Assembly: GCA_947652605.1 (NCBI GenBank)
Contig: OX393583.1
Span: 12,565,222-12,629,221 of the forward strand
DNA from: Elmis aenea
Lineage: Eukaryota > Arthropoda > Insecta > Coleoptera > Elmidae
DNA: 64,000 bases
Direction of reading: 5' to 3'
The position numbers were made by a program, and so were the translations under genes. Under the pieces are notes generated by a model that was given only the letters and a program-made list of their open reading frames with translations, searched no databases and was not told the origin of the DNA. Shown here in pieces: positions 1-11,228 of the stretch (positions are counted from its first letter, which is position 1; each line of letters begins with the position of its first letter).

Positions 1-285
1 CTCACTTGAAATAAGTAAGCTTCACTTTTCATATATTTACGTGAATATGTATTAACAACTTTATTGTTTATACTTGCAATTTCGTGTAACACAACTAACG
101 GTACAGAATGATATTCTCTATTTGTAATTGGTTTTTTAGATCATCAATATAGAATATACACTTGATTGGATATATATTATCAATGTGTATGTTTTATTTG
201 CGTTTAGACATAATAATAGTAAAATTTATTCTTACTTCGAAAAGGACTAATGTAAAAGAAGATTTATTGGAAGATGTGTTGCTAG

Positions 286-1170
286 TAGGGATTCTGTCCC
301 GGGAATTTCCCGAGACGTAAGTCCCGGGAATTCCCGGGACTTTCTAAGTCTCGAGTCCTGGGACATTTAGTTCGAGACTCGAGACGAGACTAAATGTTAC
401 AGAACACTGAAATTAATGTATTATACTCCTAATTTTTAAACAAATTTTACTGCCATGAGTTTAGCAAATATATATTTTGTTTCATAATTTTTTATGTTTA
501 TAGTTTATACTAACAATCAGTATTTAGTTTACTTTATTTAAATTTTTTGCGTGCCATATTTAATTATTTCTGATTATTTCCTGTCTGCTTTAAAGCTAAA
601 AGATAATTGTTAAGTTTATTAGTTAAAACATATCTACTTATGCCTGTTATGTTTTAAAGTTTAATGAAAATTGTTAAGTTTATTTAAAATAGGCATTTAC
701 TTGGAAATATATATTTTATTTACTGTAGAATGAAGACTTAATTAAAAATAATAATATTACTTCTGCTACTATACTTTATTCATTAAATAAATGGTTCATA
801 AACAGACTCCGTGAATTTGGGTTATTTAAAAAAAAAAAAAACTGTCAACTGTCACGACCGATTCACGATCACGATACGTGCAAAGAAGCAATTTAAAGTA
901 TGTAGCAGCTGGTTTCAGAAACAATGTCACTGTCAAGAAATAATTTATTTTTTACAGTAAAAATAGCCGTTGAATTTTGAGTATATGAATATATCATAAT
1001 TTTTCTTGCACTTTATAAAACCGTCCGTCATTTTTGACGGGTTAAACCACTATTTTCTGGTATGTAAATAAAATTTGCAAAAGTCTCGAAGTCCCGGGAA
1101 TTCCCGGGACTTTGATAAAAAAAGTCTCGAGTCCCGGGACTTAAAAAATTGTCGAGACTCAGAATCCCTA
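286..1170. mobile_element. non-autonomous hAT element with CCCGGGAATTCCCGGG subterminal repeats
   Basis: The ends are inverted (TAGGGATTCTG at the left, CAGAATCCCTA at the right). They are flanked by a perfect 8-bp direct repeat, GTTGCTAG, at 278-285 and 1171-1178; an 8-bp duplication is the hAT hallmark. Both subterminal regions (about 297-385 and 1083-1160) carry the palindrome GTCCCGGGAATTCCCGGGAC and CTCGAGAC motifs, probably transposase-binding sites (inference). The 885-bp body is AT-rich and has no recognisable transposase, so the copy would depend on an enzyme encoded elsewhere. Confidence 0.88.
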
Positions 1171-1178
1171 GTTGCTAG

Positions 1179-2459
1179 TAAGATTTAACGGAATGTGAAA
1201 ATGTATATTGTATGGTATGTACAAACTATAAAGTTAAAGTATATTTCAACTTAATATAAGTTTTTTTTTTTATATCTTTTTTATTTATAACATTTAGTAA
1301 ATTATCCACTTGAATTCATTCTTTTGTCTTTTTAAATAATTACAGCAGGATCTTATTTAATTCAAATGCATAGATTTTTTAGTACTAAAACAAATTTAAA
1401 ACACACTTGCTATATTTTCATATTTTTAGATAAAGATCGTGTGTCTAATTTAAATTTAACCTTATCACGTTGTGTTTTTGCACCGTACGGGTGTTAAACT
1501 TAATAAAATGGTTAAATGTTAATGTGTTTAACGATTTGGTAAATTTAATATGGCGATGGTTCGCCAGTCTAAAATATGCTGTCCGTGAGCATCAAACCCC
1601 ATCGTCATCGTTTATATTTTAGTTGAGACGCAAATATTGTCGTATTTATAGAGGGTTGTGGTGACTAGAAAAAAAATTGATTTTTTGACGACAAAAAAAT
1701 ATTGTAAAACCGGTTTTAACCCTTATTATTTCGGTTCACGAAAACGAAAAGAACGAAAACGATATATTTCGTTTTCGTTCCGAACAGAAACGAACAGAAT
1801 TTTTTTCGTTTTTAGTCCCTGCTTCAAAGTGACTGACTAAGTCAAATTAATTAATTGAAAATTCGTTTATTTGTACACAAGAAAAATTTGTTTTGTTTAT
1901 CTTTCGATGGTGTCGTCCGATAAATTTCTTGAATTTCTTAGTGTGACTTTTGTTACAAAATACTTTTTGAACTATAGCTTAGAAATATTGCATCAATACT
2001 AATGTTTTTGTTTTGTTGCAGGTTAATATCCAGTTTATATTCACAACTACCACTGTAAAATATGTTATGTAAGTAAATAATGTAATATTTTTGATAATAA
2101 CCGATTTATTACAAATACGAAATGGCGTGGAAAAACCAATGTATCAAGCTTAAAAAATTTGCATCTTTTTTCTCGGTGACATAATCAAGATTTGTTTGTT
2201 TTGTTATATATTAATGCGGTGTTTTTAGTTAACGTTAAGACAGTTGTACAATCCGTTGTTAATTAACTTTTCACCTGTGTTGTAAGCATAAACATTAAAC
2301 AGTGATAACCTAAAAAAGTGTAAATATTTGAACATAACAAACATAGTCGGAATCAGCAGTAATGTAGTATTATTGCTGTTTAAAAATTTTTGATGTTTAC
2401 TTCAACAACAAATTTAAAAACCTTGGTTACTTGTACCACATGAGTTTTATAAGGTTTTA
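1179..2459. other. gene-free AT-rich stretch
   Basis: No supported gene. Around 1735-1830 there is an inverted GAAAACG / CGTTTTC cluster ending in TTTTTAGTCCCTG. It resembles the right terminus of a hAT element, but no partner end or target duplication was found. A short GC-richer patch near 1545-1600 is the only other distinctive sequence. Confidence 0.4.
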
Positions 2460-2958
2460 CACCTTGTTTTTTTTGTTTTTTGTTTTCACGGCCTATGATT
2501 TTCTTAAAAAAAAAAAAAAAAAAAAAAAAACTTCGCAACTTGCGTATTATTAGAAATAAATACATCGACCCTTATATATTTGGAATGAGAGAAAAATAAG
2601 GAATTTAAATAGGTCATAGCCAACTATCGCTCCCATTTAAAAAAAGGCAAGTTTGTGTATAACTTTTTACCGGCGAGCGTAATTTTTTTTTTTTTAGTAT
2701 AATCAAATTAAACATAAAAATATTTAAAAATAATCTCCATAAATATTATCGATATTTACAACAATAACGGAGATATGACACATTATTAATATGACAAAAA
2801 CACACTACTTTTGCAATAACTCAAAAACCGGAAATGATAAAATATTTTTGAAGACGGTTCTGAGTTTGTCTCAAAAAACTGCACATTTTTGGTAAGTTAA
2901 CCGTTTCTCTATCTTGAATATTAACCGAGATACCCATGCAATCCCATCGAATTTGCAC
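2460..2958. repeat. truncated copy of the TACAGGGTGGTCC palindromic family
   Basis: The right arm (about 2605-2955) matches the right arms of the copies at 26991-27630 and 28691-31253. It contains the shared blocks 'AGGTCATAGCCAACTAT', 'CGGCGAGCGTAA' and 'GAGATACCCATG'. The terminal ACCCTGTA is missing because another repeat starts at about 2959. A run of about 25 A lies near 2505-2530, where the inner part of the left arm should be. Confidence 0.65.
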
Positions 2959-3380
2959 CTGGGTAAAATGGGATAAGATTTTTTAATGCGCATTTTAAAA
3001 ATTATTATTATTTCGTTTATTTTTGTTATAAAGCAGTAGAGGATGGAAAACAAATGTATTAGCTGATGAGGAAGACAGTAATTTCATTTATGACTTGTGT
3101 TTGCTGATCTAATGTGTTGCTAACTTTCCCATTATACATAATACAGTGTATCGCGTATCCCATTTTACCAACACGTGAAGGTAAAATGGGAAATTTTTAT
3201 ATGAATTGAATATGTTTTTTCCAGTTTACTTTTAATTTTTAATTAAGAATTATTTTTTTGTTTTATAGTAGGTATAATAAACATTGTGTGCATTAACCGA
3301 AAGTTAAGTTTAAATATTTTACATACATTTTAAAATAATGGCTCAAAACGTTAAGTATCCCGTTTTACCCACACTTCCCC
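2959..3380. repeat. partial GGGGAAG-terminated repeat with TAAAATGGGAT motifs
   Basis: The right end CACACTTCCCC-TA (about 3371-3382) mirrors the GGGGAAG left end of the better preserved family at 25077-26166. The motif GGTAAAATGGGA or its complement recurs at about 2961, 3157, 3180 and 3350, at the termini and internally. The left terminus is lost at the junction with the preceding repeat. No coding capacity was seen. Confidence 0.5.
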
Positions 3381-3382
3381 TA

Positions 3383-4331
3383 CTGATATTACATAAATAA
3401 ATAGAACAATTCCAAGAAGCGGAGTGGACGGGTCCCTGTAAATCCAATTATTAATACAGTCCGGCCCTGGCTGGAAGCTGCTGCCACTATGTGTGTATGC
3501 AGTTTTAACAACTTTTGTTAAAGGCACATCACATCTGCCGTGAATGAACCGGTGAATATGACCACTAGTGGGCTGTGAAATAGAGTCTATGCGCACAGTT
3601 CAAAAGGCGGTGATTTCAACAATGGCATTTAGCGGAGCCGTTTTTATGACAGAAGGTCTATTTATTTAGGTACGACATTTTAGTTTTATGACACCTATTT
3701 AGGTCGTTTGGGGTATAAATTATAAATTTATAGGCGACTCTGGTTAACTTTGCAAATCTAAATAATAAAGTCGACGGGAGGTGAGCCACGGTAGCCTTTT
3801 TTCATAGAATTATATTGAGTAAGCAAGACTCCGTCGGCTTTTATCGGGTTTAAGTGCTGGTAGGAAATTGTTTGTAAATCTTATTTTGCAATTTGCTCAT
3901 GTTGCATTAAATCGACTGTTTATGTTAAAGTTTATGACTGATAATAATGAAAAGGATTATCGTGCTTGAGTAACGTTGGAAGTATTTTAAATTTGTCGGA
4001 AATTTGCCATTACGCATCATGGTCAGAGAAGTACTTGCAAAATTGCAATATGTAGATAAAAATATGGTTTCAATATTTTGTGATTCATTAGAAAACAAAA
4101 GTATCAAAAATATTTTGCCGTTGTGTTGAATACCAAAGCATTAGATCGCAAAAATGTCTACGTCGATTTCAACGAATTAGTGCGTTGGAACAAGTAATAG
4201 GCTTCAAAACTTTTAGCTTGTTGATTGATTGCCATGGACACGATATAAACTACAACGACCGGCTAACCTGATTTATAGTGGTTATTGTTTAAAACCCTTA
4301 CACCCTATGTGTAGAAAGGGAATAGATTATA
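3383..4331. other. gene-free stretch, probably host sequence
   Basis: No feature can be supported. 3420-3620 is GC-richer than its surroundings and reads open for about 80 codons on the - strand, but the peptide has no recognisable motif and such ORFs occur here by chance. Confidence 0.35.
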
Positions 4332-4333
4332 TA

Positions 4334-5472
4334 CAGGGTGTCCAGCTTAAAATTAAGTACGAAGGTATCTCGGAAACCGTTAGAAATACAAAATCGGTTA
4401 AATGGCGAAAAAGTTGCGCAATTACATGCGTAACAATAATCCAGTTTTACATTTTCAATAATTCATCCTGTTACGTAGTACCACCATGAAAACGAAAAAT
4501 GTACATTTTCTTAAAACTTCCATATTACCTTTATTTGAAAAGTTTTGGGCGCCAAAATTTCAGGATCGGAGAAGTAACTAATGAGGATTTTAAAAATGAC
4601 ATTAAAAATATTTTACGTCTACTACATTTCGCGCGGTCATACCCAACTTTTGTTTTTTTTATGGACGCCATAGACTATTGGATTTTTGCGTTCTTCAAAT
4701 CTCCATAACAAATGCTTTTCAACCATGTAGACGCAGAGCATCCGTATGTTTAACCTAGGGAAAATATGAAAATTTGCAAAATTAATGATTCATCACAGTA
4801 CGCCTTGGTGTCGTGATTAAACAATTCCGGGTATTTATTGAAGTACATTTCTGCAGCCATAATATCATTTCTCCTACAGATAATAAAGCACTCCAACATT
4901 TCATCTTTGTGTTTATTTGAAAAACGATCCATTGAAAACTTGGAAATCACTAACTTGTTTGCACTACAGAAAAATATGTATTATTTGACAGTTGGTAGAA
5001 ATAGTCGTTGCAATTGTTTAATCACGACACCAAGGCCTACTGTGGTGAAACCTTGATTTTGCAAATTTTCATATTTTCCCTAGGTTAAACATACGGATGC
5101 TTTACATGGTTGAAATGCATTTGTTGTGGAGATTTGAAAAACGCAAAAATCCAGTATAGCTTCCATAAAAAAAAAAAACAAAAGTTAGGTGTGACCGCGC
5201 GAAACAGTAGGCCTAGAAACTTTTTAATGTCATTTTTAAAATCCTTATTAGTAACTTCTCCGATCCTGAAAATTCGGCGCAAAAATCTTTTCAAATAAAG
5301 GTATATGGAGTTTTTAAGAAAATGTACATTTTTCGTATTTATGGTGGTACTACGTATCAGGATGAATTATTGAAAATGTAAAACTGGATTATTGTTTCTC
5401 ATGTAATTGCCCAACTTTTTCCCCATTTAACCGATTTCGTATTTCTAGCGGTTTTCGAGATACCCATGTACT
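4334..5472. mobile_element. palindromic TACAGGGTGTCC element (Tc1/mariner type), right end lost
   Basis: The left end is TA-CAGGGTGTCCAGC. The arm 4334-4828 is repeated in inverse orientation at about 5013-5472 (shared GCCTTGGTGTCGTGATTAAA, CCTAGGTTAAACATACGG and AACCGATTT blocks). The roughly 184-bp spacer encodes part of a DUF4817 domain on the - strand. The right terminus is missing: the arm runs straight into the next palindrome at about 5472. Confidence 0.75.
4750..4950 (-). pseudogene. mariner-type transposase fragment, DUF4817 helix-turn-helix domain
   Basis: The - strand frame opens at 4950. Residues 12-45 (KHKDEMLECFIICRRND, then MAAEMYFNKYPELF) fit the DUF4817 pattern: an acidic residue plus M/L run, about 14 residues, A-A-x-x-Y, then a Y/F-P motif. 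DUF4817 is the N-terminal DNA-binding domain of many arthropod Tc1/mariner-like transposases. Only about 45 residues remain; the rest of the frame reads into the palindrome arm. No catalytic domain is present. The fragment occupies the spacer of the palindrome 4334-5472, so it is the internally deleted gene of that element. Confidence 0.55.
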
Positions 5473-6211
5473 TCGGTCCACATAGAAGGGCCGCTATTGG
5501 GATCTCGTAAACAGTAAGCTACAAAGAAGTTTGAGTTGAACAAATTGTTCTCCTTTTCGAGACCTATTTAGAAATGCTTTAATGTTTTAAAAATAGATAA
5601 TAAACAAAAATCAAAATGTGTTTTCTTTATAAATCGCTAATAACTCGGTTGTACTTGATGGTACAAAAATATTTTTGTTGAAAAAGTTGTATATTTTTTA
5701 CGCACTATGAAATGAAAACATTAATTTGTTTCAATATTGGTTAAATTCTTAGATAAATTACAAAGTTACATTTTTTTAAATGTAAACCATAGTTATATTG
5801 CTATGACTTCATAAAACAGCATTTTTTCCCTGTCTTCAATTATATAAGATTTATTTACTTTGATATTCAGGATCAAAACAAATAAAATTCATCAAAAAGA
5901 CCCTATGAAGTTATGGAGTGCCATAAATTTAAACAATATTGAAACAAAGGGAGGTTTTCATCTTACAGTGCGTAAGAAAATCTACAACTTATTCCCCAAA
6001 AATATTTTTGTTCAATCAAGTATAACCGAGTTATAAACTGTTTAAAAAAGTATGCCCATTTTGATTTTTGTTTATTCTCTAGCGTGCCATGGAACTTTTT
6101 TAAAACATTAAAGCATCACTGAATAGGTCTCAGAAACGGGACAATTGGTCTAGTTTAAACTTCTTTGTAGCTTTTACCATTTACGACATACCTTCTTTGT
6201 GGACCACCCTG
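5473..6211. mobile_element. palindromic element ending GGACCACCCTG-TA
   Basis: The arms are about 5470-5760 and 5940-6211. Matching blocks include AAACTTCTTTGTAGC, CCTATT-AGAAATGC and AAAAATATTTTTGTT. The right terminus CCACCCTG-TA is intact; the left one starts inside the terminal repeat (GGTCCACATAGAAGG), fused to the previous palindrome. No coding sequence. Confidence 0.72.
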
Positions 6212-6213
6212 TA

Positions 6214-6974
6214 TATAATATATTGTTTAAAACGCATTTTTTTAACTTAAAATACCATGTGTAATACATCAATGAATTCAGAAAAATAAATGCTATTTAA
6301 TAATGTAAATAGCAAAAATTGCGCCCATTAGAAAAAATAAAGTTGGTTGTCATGAAGTATAAACCAATCGACCTAGAAAAAATGCACCATCCGATTCGGC
6401 TTAAAATGTTGCTTGGGCAATGTTCTTACACATTTAATATATTTCAAACTCCAAAGGGGCTATAGAAGAATTTCAACGAACTATTAATGACCATCAAATT
6501 TTGCAACTTTGCCAAATTTAAACCTATTCTCTAGCTATCATAATAAGCGAGATCCCCATGCCTAAACTCGAATTTTAATCGCCCTTTATAATTCTACGTA
6601 TTTTAAAAGTAAGATGTTCTGACATAGCCAAGTTGTGAAATATGATTATTATTTTAGACTTCTGTTTCTGTCAATATTTTTATAAAAACTTAAATTACTC
6701 AAAAATGACTGAATTTAGATGCATAAAACCTATATGTTTTTGAAAGAGAATTCAATTTTACATCTAAAAATTATAAAATATACTGGGTGTTCCATTTAAA
6801 TAAACATAGTGACGTATCGGTGTTGGGTGTGCAAAAATAAAACACTATAGTTGAAAATAATTTAAGGATATGTAGGAAATTACCACCAACAAGTTTAGTA
6901 TATCACTTTCTTTTGTAAAAATGTAACAAGACTAGATGTTGATCCGTTACGTTACTTTCTGTACACACTGTATA
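6214..6974. other. degenerate repeat remnants, no gene
   Basis: This stretch contains GAGATCCCCATG-type sequence (about 6548-6564) and a lone left end TACTGGGTGTTCC at about 6781. Both are typical of decayed CAGGGTG elements, but neither partner end was found. Confidence 0.4.
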
Positions 6975-7535
6975 CAGGGTGTGTATAAATTGGCGGAAGC
7001 GCTACACGTGACGATGTTCTTCGTAAAATTCTAAGTCGAAAATCTTAATACAAAAAATGTTGTACCATGTTTTCTATGGCCTCAGGAACCATTTAGAGAA
7101 ACAAAAATTTGCCAACATTGCGTACCATGCTTAGGTATTTATTCGTAAACATAGCTGCAAACTTTTAGGTATCGTCTAACACAAACTAGAAATAATTACG
7201 AAAAAACAGAGATGACAGCTAATGACAATGTTGCCATGTGTATTATTTTCATTTAAATCAGTGATTTACATATTTTCAACACCAACTTTTGAAAGGAAAA
7301 ACACAATATCTAGGAAAAAATATTATTCGAAACTTATTTTTAATCCAAATCGCAGCTTTTTCATTTGCAAGTATTAAATAATAATGCTTATTAAAGGACT
7401 GAATGACAAAACTTTGAGGACCTCTAGCAGACACAGCAAGCATGGTACAACATTTTTGTATTAAGTTTTTCGACTTGGAATTTTACGAAGAACTTCGCAA
7501 CGTGTAGGCGCTTCCGCCAATTTACACACACCCTG
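6975..7535. mobile_element. CAGGGTGTGTATAAATTGG foldback MITE
   Basis: The ends TA-CAGGGTGTGTATAAATTG and CAATTTACACACACCCTG-TA are inverted. The outer arms (about 6975-7090 and 7420-7535) match over more than 100 bp (GCGGAAGCGC, GAAGAACATCG/CGAAGAACTTCG, TTGTACCATG). TA flanks on both sides fit a Tc1/mariner-type target duplication. 561 bp, non-coding. Confidence 0.82.
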
Positions 7536-7537
7536 TA

Positions 7538-8227
7538 TAATATGAATATTATTGCGTGTTGTATAAATACGTAAATAAATGCTTGTTATGGTCTAATTAT
7601 TCAGTTAAATTATAACGGTATTTTCATTGCACAAAACGTTAAATACAATATCTGTGCGGCAAAAAACTTTTAGTCCGACCCTAACCTCTCTAATAAGTTT
7701 TATCAGCATTTATGCTTATCTTGCCTTATGCTCTTTTTGAATTATAGTTATATTATCTTTAGTAAACACACCACGAGGGTGTACCACTATATTCATAACT
7801 TATATTTAGGAAGTTGTAAAGTCTCGGAATTTTTATACACTGGATATTCCAAAAATAAATGTTTAAAGTAACCCGACGCCCTTTCTGTTTTCCCTTTAAT
7901 TCATCTTGTCGTAAAAGATTAGTCGTGCGATGGATAAACATGCTGAATATTTAATTTTTCGTTGTGGTAATCGAAAAATGACTGGTTTGTTGATTTCCTT
8001 TTTTTTTATTAAACAGCTGTAAATTTAGATATTTAAAAAGTTATGAAAACGACTGTGTTGTCTCCGTCTCCGTGCGATTACATGACTAGATTTATTATTG
8101 GTAGAGCTACAAACATGGTTACCTACAAAATAAATAAATTTCAACTTATTATTTATTTATTTATTCTATTTATTTGTTTTATATATTTTTTTTTTATTAG
8201 TCTTTTGTTTTTTAATTGATATCTATA
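7538..8227. other. gene-free stretch
   Basis: AT-rich sequence, probably intergenic or intronic. No repeat ends or convincing coding frame were found. Confidence 0.35.
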
Positions 8228-8770
8228 CAGGGTGTCCCAGTTAACTTGAACAGCATGGGGATCTCATAAACCGTAAGAGATACAGAGTTGGTTAAAAGGG
8301 TGTGAATGAGCTATGATTTAAGAGCAACTATTCTATGAAAAAAATTTAGTTTTTGCGCTATTCGTAAAAAACAAAAAAATGACGTTTTCGATTTTAGCTT
8401 ATAACTTGCTTATTTAAAATCATACACAAAATATTTTTCGACATTATCAGGACACTTTTTTGCATAGAATTGAAATCAGTTAATACATTTTACCTATATT
8501 CATTTGTTTTTGTTATTTTAACATAGACTTTCTTATTTCAAATATGGGTCGTAGTTGGCTATGAGACCATTAAAAAGAGATTTTTTTTCCGTGTCATTGA
8601 TGTATGGGTTAGGTTTATTTTAAAAAATAAGCAAGTTATAGCAATATTATTGTATTTGTTAAGTTTAATCAAATTGGCCATTGGAAAACAAAACAAAACA
8701 TCACATAAATAAACTAGCTGTGCTTAATTAAACACAAAGAAACCTAAATAATTTAAGATTTTTCAAATTA

Positions 8771-9163
8771 CATAATAATTTATGATTTTTCAATTACTAT
8801 TACTATTGAATCTAAATTATAACATGCGTTTAAAGTGTAGCCCACTCTCCAATGGCAATGCAAATTTGTTATCTGCACTTTGTAGATAACAATGTTTTCC
8901 CAAGCATGTTACTTTTTGATTGATGAAATGTTCTTAAAACAGCTAATCATAAAAAGACAGTTGAACACAATTACAAAATTAAGATTGGCTAGTTTAACAA
9001 AAGTTTATCAAATAAAAGAAATATGCTTAGGAAAACATTATCTATTATCTACAAAGTGCAGATCTCAAATTTGTATTGCTCATGGAGAGTGGGCTGCACA
9101 TTGAACGCATGTTATAATTTAGAACCAATAGTAATAGTAATTGAAAAATCATAAATTATTATG
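8771..9163. mobile_element. 393-bp foldback MITE nested in 8228-10926
   Basis: The termini CATAATAATTTATGATTTTT and AAAAATCATAAATTATTATG are exact inverses flanked by TA (8769-8770, 9164-9165). The arms extend inward for about 130 bp (AACATGCGTT, GCCCACTCTCCA, GATAACA...). No coding potential. The TA duplication suggests a mariner or pogo-type mover. Confidence 0.8.
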
Positions 9164-9259
9164 TACAGTCCAACTTCTATAAGTCAAACTTTTCTATATC
9201 TCGAATTTGTTTGCAAATTTTTGCATCAAGGTCGCATTTTACATACAATTTTGTTTCTA

Positions 9260-10557
9260 ACGGGTTACAACTAAAAATCCGCACTAAACTTAGAATCAAG
9301 TGGCACATGGCTCGTTGCTTTTAATGTCATTTTCATGACACTAACGGTTAGCATGCTGTGACTACTGAACCACTTTTTTTGTTTTGTTGTATCAATTCTT
9401 TTGTAAACGTCAAAAATGTCATTAAAAAAAAACTATGCGAGAGCGTGTTGTAAACTTTTTCAATATGCATAATTCTCTTAGAAAAAATATTTTGTAGAAC
9501 ATTTTACTAAAGAAGATATACCAAAACGCACAATTTATGATATTTTGAAGCGTGATTAAGTGAAACGAACGGTCGGATCTGCTAGAAAAGCGAAAATTAT
9601 GACGAAAAACAATTTAAGTAAGTTGAACGCTAAATTTAACAACAAATCAGGGGTGAGCCAAAATCAAGCTGCTAAATTATTCAATTGCTCTCAACAGTAT
9701 ATCTCAAAGTCCTTAAAAATGTTAAATATAAAAGCTAGAAAGAAACAAAAGTCTCCATGTTACACAGATGAACAGATTACTACAGTAAAATCAAATTGTC
9801 GATGGATGTTAAATAATTTAAAGGGGAAAAAGTTCATTTTGGACGACGAAAGTTATTTCACATTAAGTAATCTCAAATGTCTGGAAATGATGTATATTAC
9901 ACCGACGATCCTTCTAATACATCTCCCAATGTGAAATACAAAATGAAGAAAAAATTTGAACCAAAAGTCATGTTGGACATAGCCGTGTCCTGTGAGGGTA
10001 TTTCTGAGCCGTATTTTAAACAAAATGGGTTGGCGATTAATCAAGAAACATATCAAAATGAATGTTTGACAAAAATTTTAATTCCGTTTATCCGAAAGTT
10101 CCATTATAACGACGAATTTGTATTTTGGCCCGATAAAGCATCTTCACATTATGCAAAGGAAACAATAGAGTTCCTTAACACCCAAAATATCCCATTTGTG
10201 CCTAAAATGCACAATCCAACAAACGTACTTCAATGTCGACCAATTGAAGATTTTTTGGGTATTTAAGTGCCTTAATATATGAAAATGGATGGCATGCAAA
10301 AAGCATAAAACAGTTGAAGCGTAGAATAAAAACGTGCATTAAAAAAATGAACACGAGTGGCATACAGCGTGCTTGTAGCCGTATTAGAACAAAATTACGT
10401 AAAGTGGCAGATTATGGACCTTATGTAGCAAACCATTAGGCTTAAAGTCTAGTTTATGGCAAGTTGTAACATTGTAATACTAAATATTAAACAAGTGGTG
10501 ACATACTGAATTGATATTTTGTAAGATATTTAGTGCGGATTTTTAGTTGTAACCCGT
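9260..10557 (+). mobile_element. ITmD37E-type Tc1/mariner transposon
   Basis: Inverted ends ACGGGTTACAACTAAAAATC... (from 9260) and ...GATTTTTAGTTGTAACCCGT (to 10557) are flanked by TA at 9258-9259 and 10558-10559. The 1298-bp length is what the family usually shows. The element holds one transposase gene on the + strand whose last two catalytic residues are spaced D-37-E, the defining feature of ITmD37E, described first in mosquitoes. It interrupts a pogo-like repeat, so it is the later insertion of the two. Confidence 0.85.
9421..10439 (+). pseudogene. ITmD37E transposase, inactivated
   Basis: A DDE transposase that would cut and rejoin its own ends. The frame begins around ATG 9418-9421. 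It passes a helix-turn-helix region (GVSQNQAAKLFNCSQQYISK, about 9650-9710), then FILDDESYF (first catalytic Asp, about 9840), FWPDKASSHYA (second Asp, about 10130) and RPIEDF (catalytic Glu, about 10245). Thirty-seven residues separate the second Asp and the Glu. The tail KLRKVADYGPYVANH ends at TAG 10437-10439. An in-frame stop near 9556 and shifts near 9880 and 10262 break the gene into three overlapping frames, so it is a relic. The reading order is otherwise complete. Confidence 0.85.
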
Positions 10558-11228
10558 TATATCTTGAATTTCTCTAAGTAAAATTTTTCTGTAACTCGCA
10601 GTAAAATTTGAGATTTTTGAAGACAGTGAACTTCCTAAACTCGAATTTTTGTAATTTTGTATTGTATTGTGTATGTTATTCCTCTTAATGTGCTAATGTT
10701 CAAAAGGGAATCTTACAGACGAAGTGTATAAGCAAGTTACAAGCAAAAATCGAAAACGTCATTTTTTTGTTTTTTAAGAATAGCGCAAAAACTGTAAAAA
10801 AATTTCAAGATTTTTTCATAGAATAGTTGCTCTTAAATCATAGATAATTCTCACCCATTTAACCAACTCTGTATCTCTTACCGTTTACGATATCCCCATG
10901 CTGTTCAAGTTAACTGGGACACCCTGTAGTTTAGGTTTAGAGTTTTTGAGAATACAACCGAAATAATTAACTATTCAGGTTCTTTTTAAGAGCACTAAGC
11001 TTTTATTTTTAAAAAGTTTTTGTGCACAGCAATTGTTTTTAAACAGTTTTAGGCTAGACGCTGACATGCAATTAATTCCTATGACCTATGAAATATGAAA
11101 GATCTCGTAAATATTATGCTTTAATTTTATGGTGCTAATCTGCTAATACTTTTTATCTGTAGAGTTATTTATTCAAGATTCATGCACTCTTTTAAAAGCT
11201 TCAATTAGGCAAGAAATTGTATCACAGC

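Larger units (their letters stand above)
9166..10660. mobile_element. pogo-like element remnant split by ITmD37E
   Basis: TA-CAGTCCAACTTCTATAAGTC at 9164-9185 resembles pogo/Tigger termini. After the ITmD37E insert the sequence resumes with related CTTGAATTTCTCTAAGTAA and GTGAACTTCCTAAACTCG blocks up to about 10660. No pogo coding sequence is left, and the right terminus is imprecise. Confidence 0.45.
8228..10926. mobile_element. CAGGGTGTCCCAGTTAAC long-TIR element carrying three nested insertions
   Basis: The left arm 8228-8415 and right arm 10735-10926 are inverted copies (CAGGGTGTCCCAGTTAACTT at one end, its complement ending CCCTG-TA at the other). The inner blocks TAAGAGCAACTATTCTATG and ATGACGTTTT are shared. 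TA flanks both ends. The interior holds a palindromic MITE (8771-9163), a pogo-like fragment (9166-10660) and an ITmD37E transposon (9260-10557), which accounts for most of the 2.7 kb. Confidence 0.82.

Noticed and set aside
1541..1610. Possible tRNA or tRNA-derived SINE
   Set aside because: A GGCGA...TCGCC hairpin is visible, but no cloverleaf or A/B box arrangement could be drawn.
3351..3596. 81-codon frame on the - strand
   Set aside because: It starts in a repeat end and shows no domain or splice context; it probably reflects locally higher GC.
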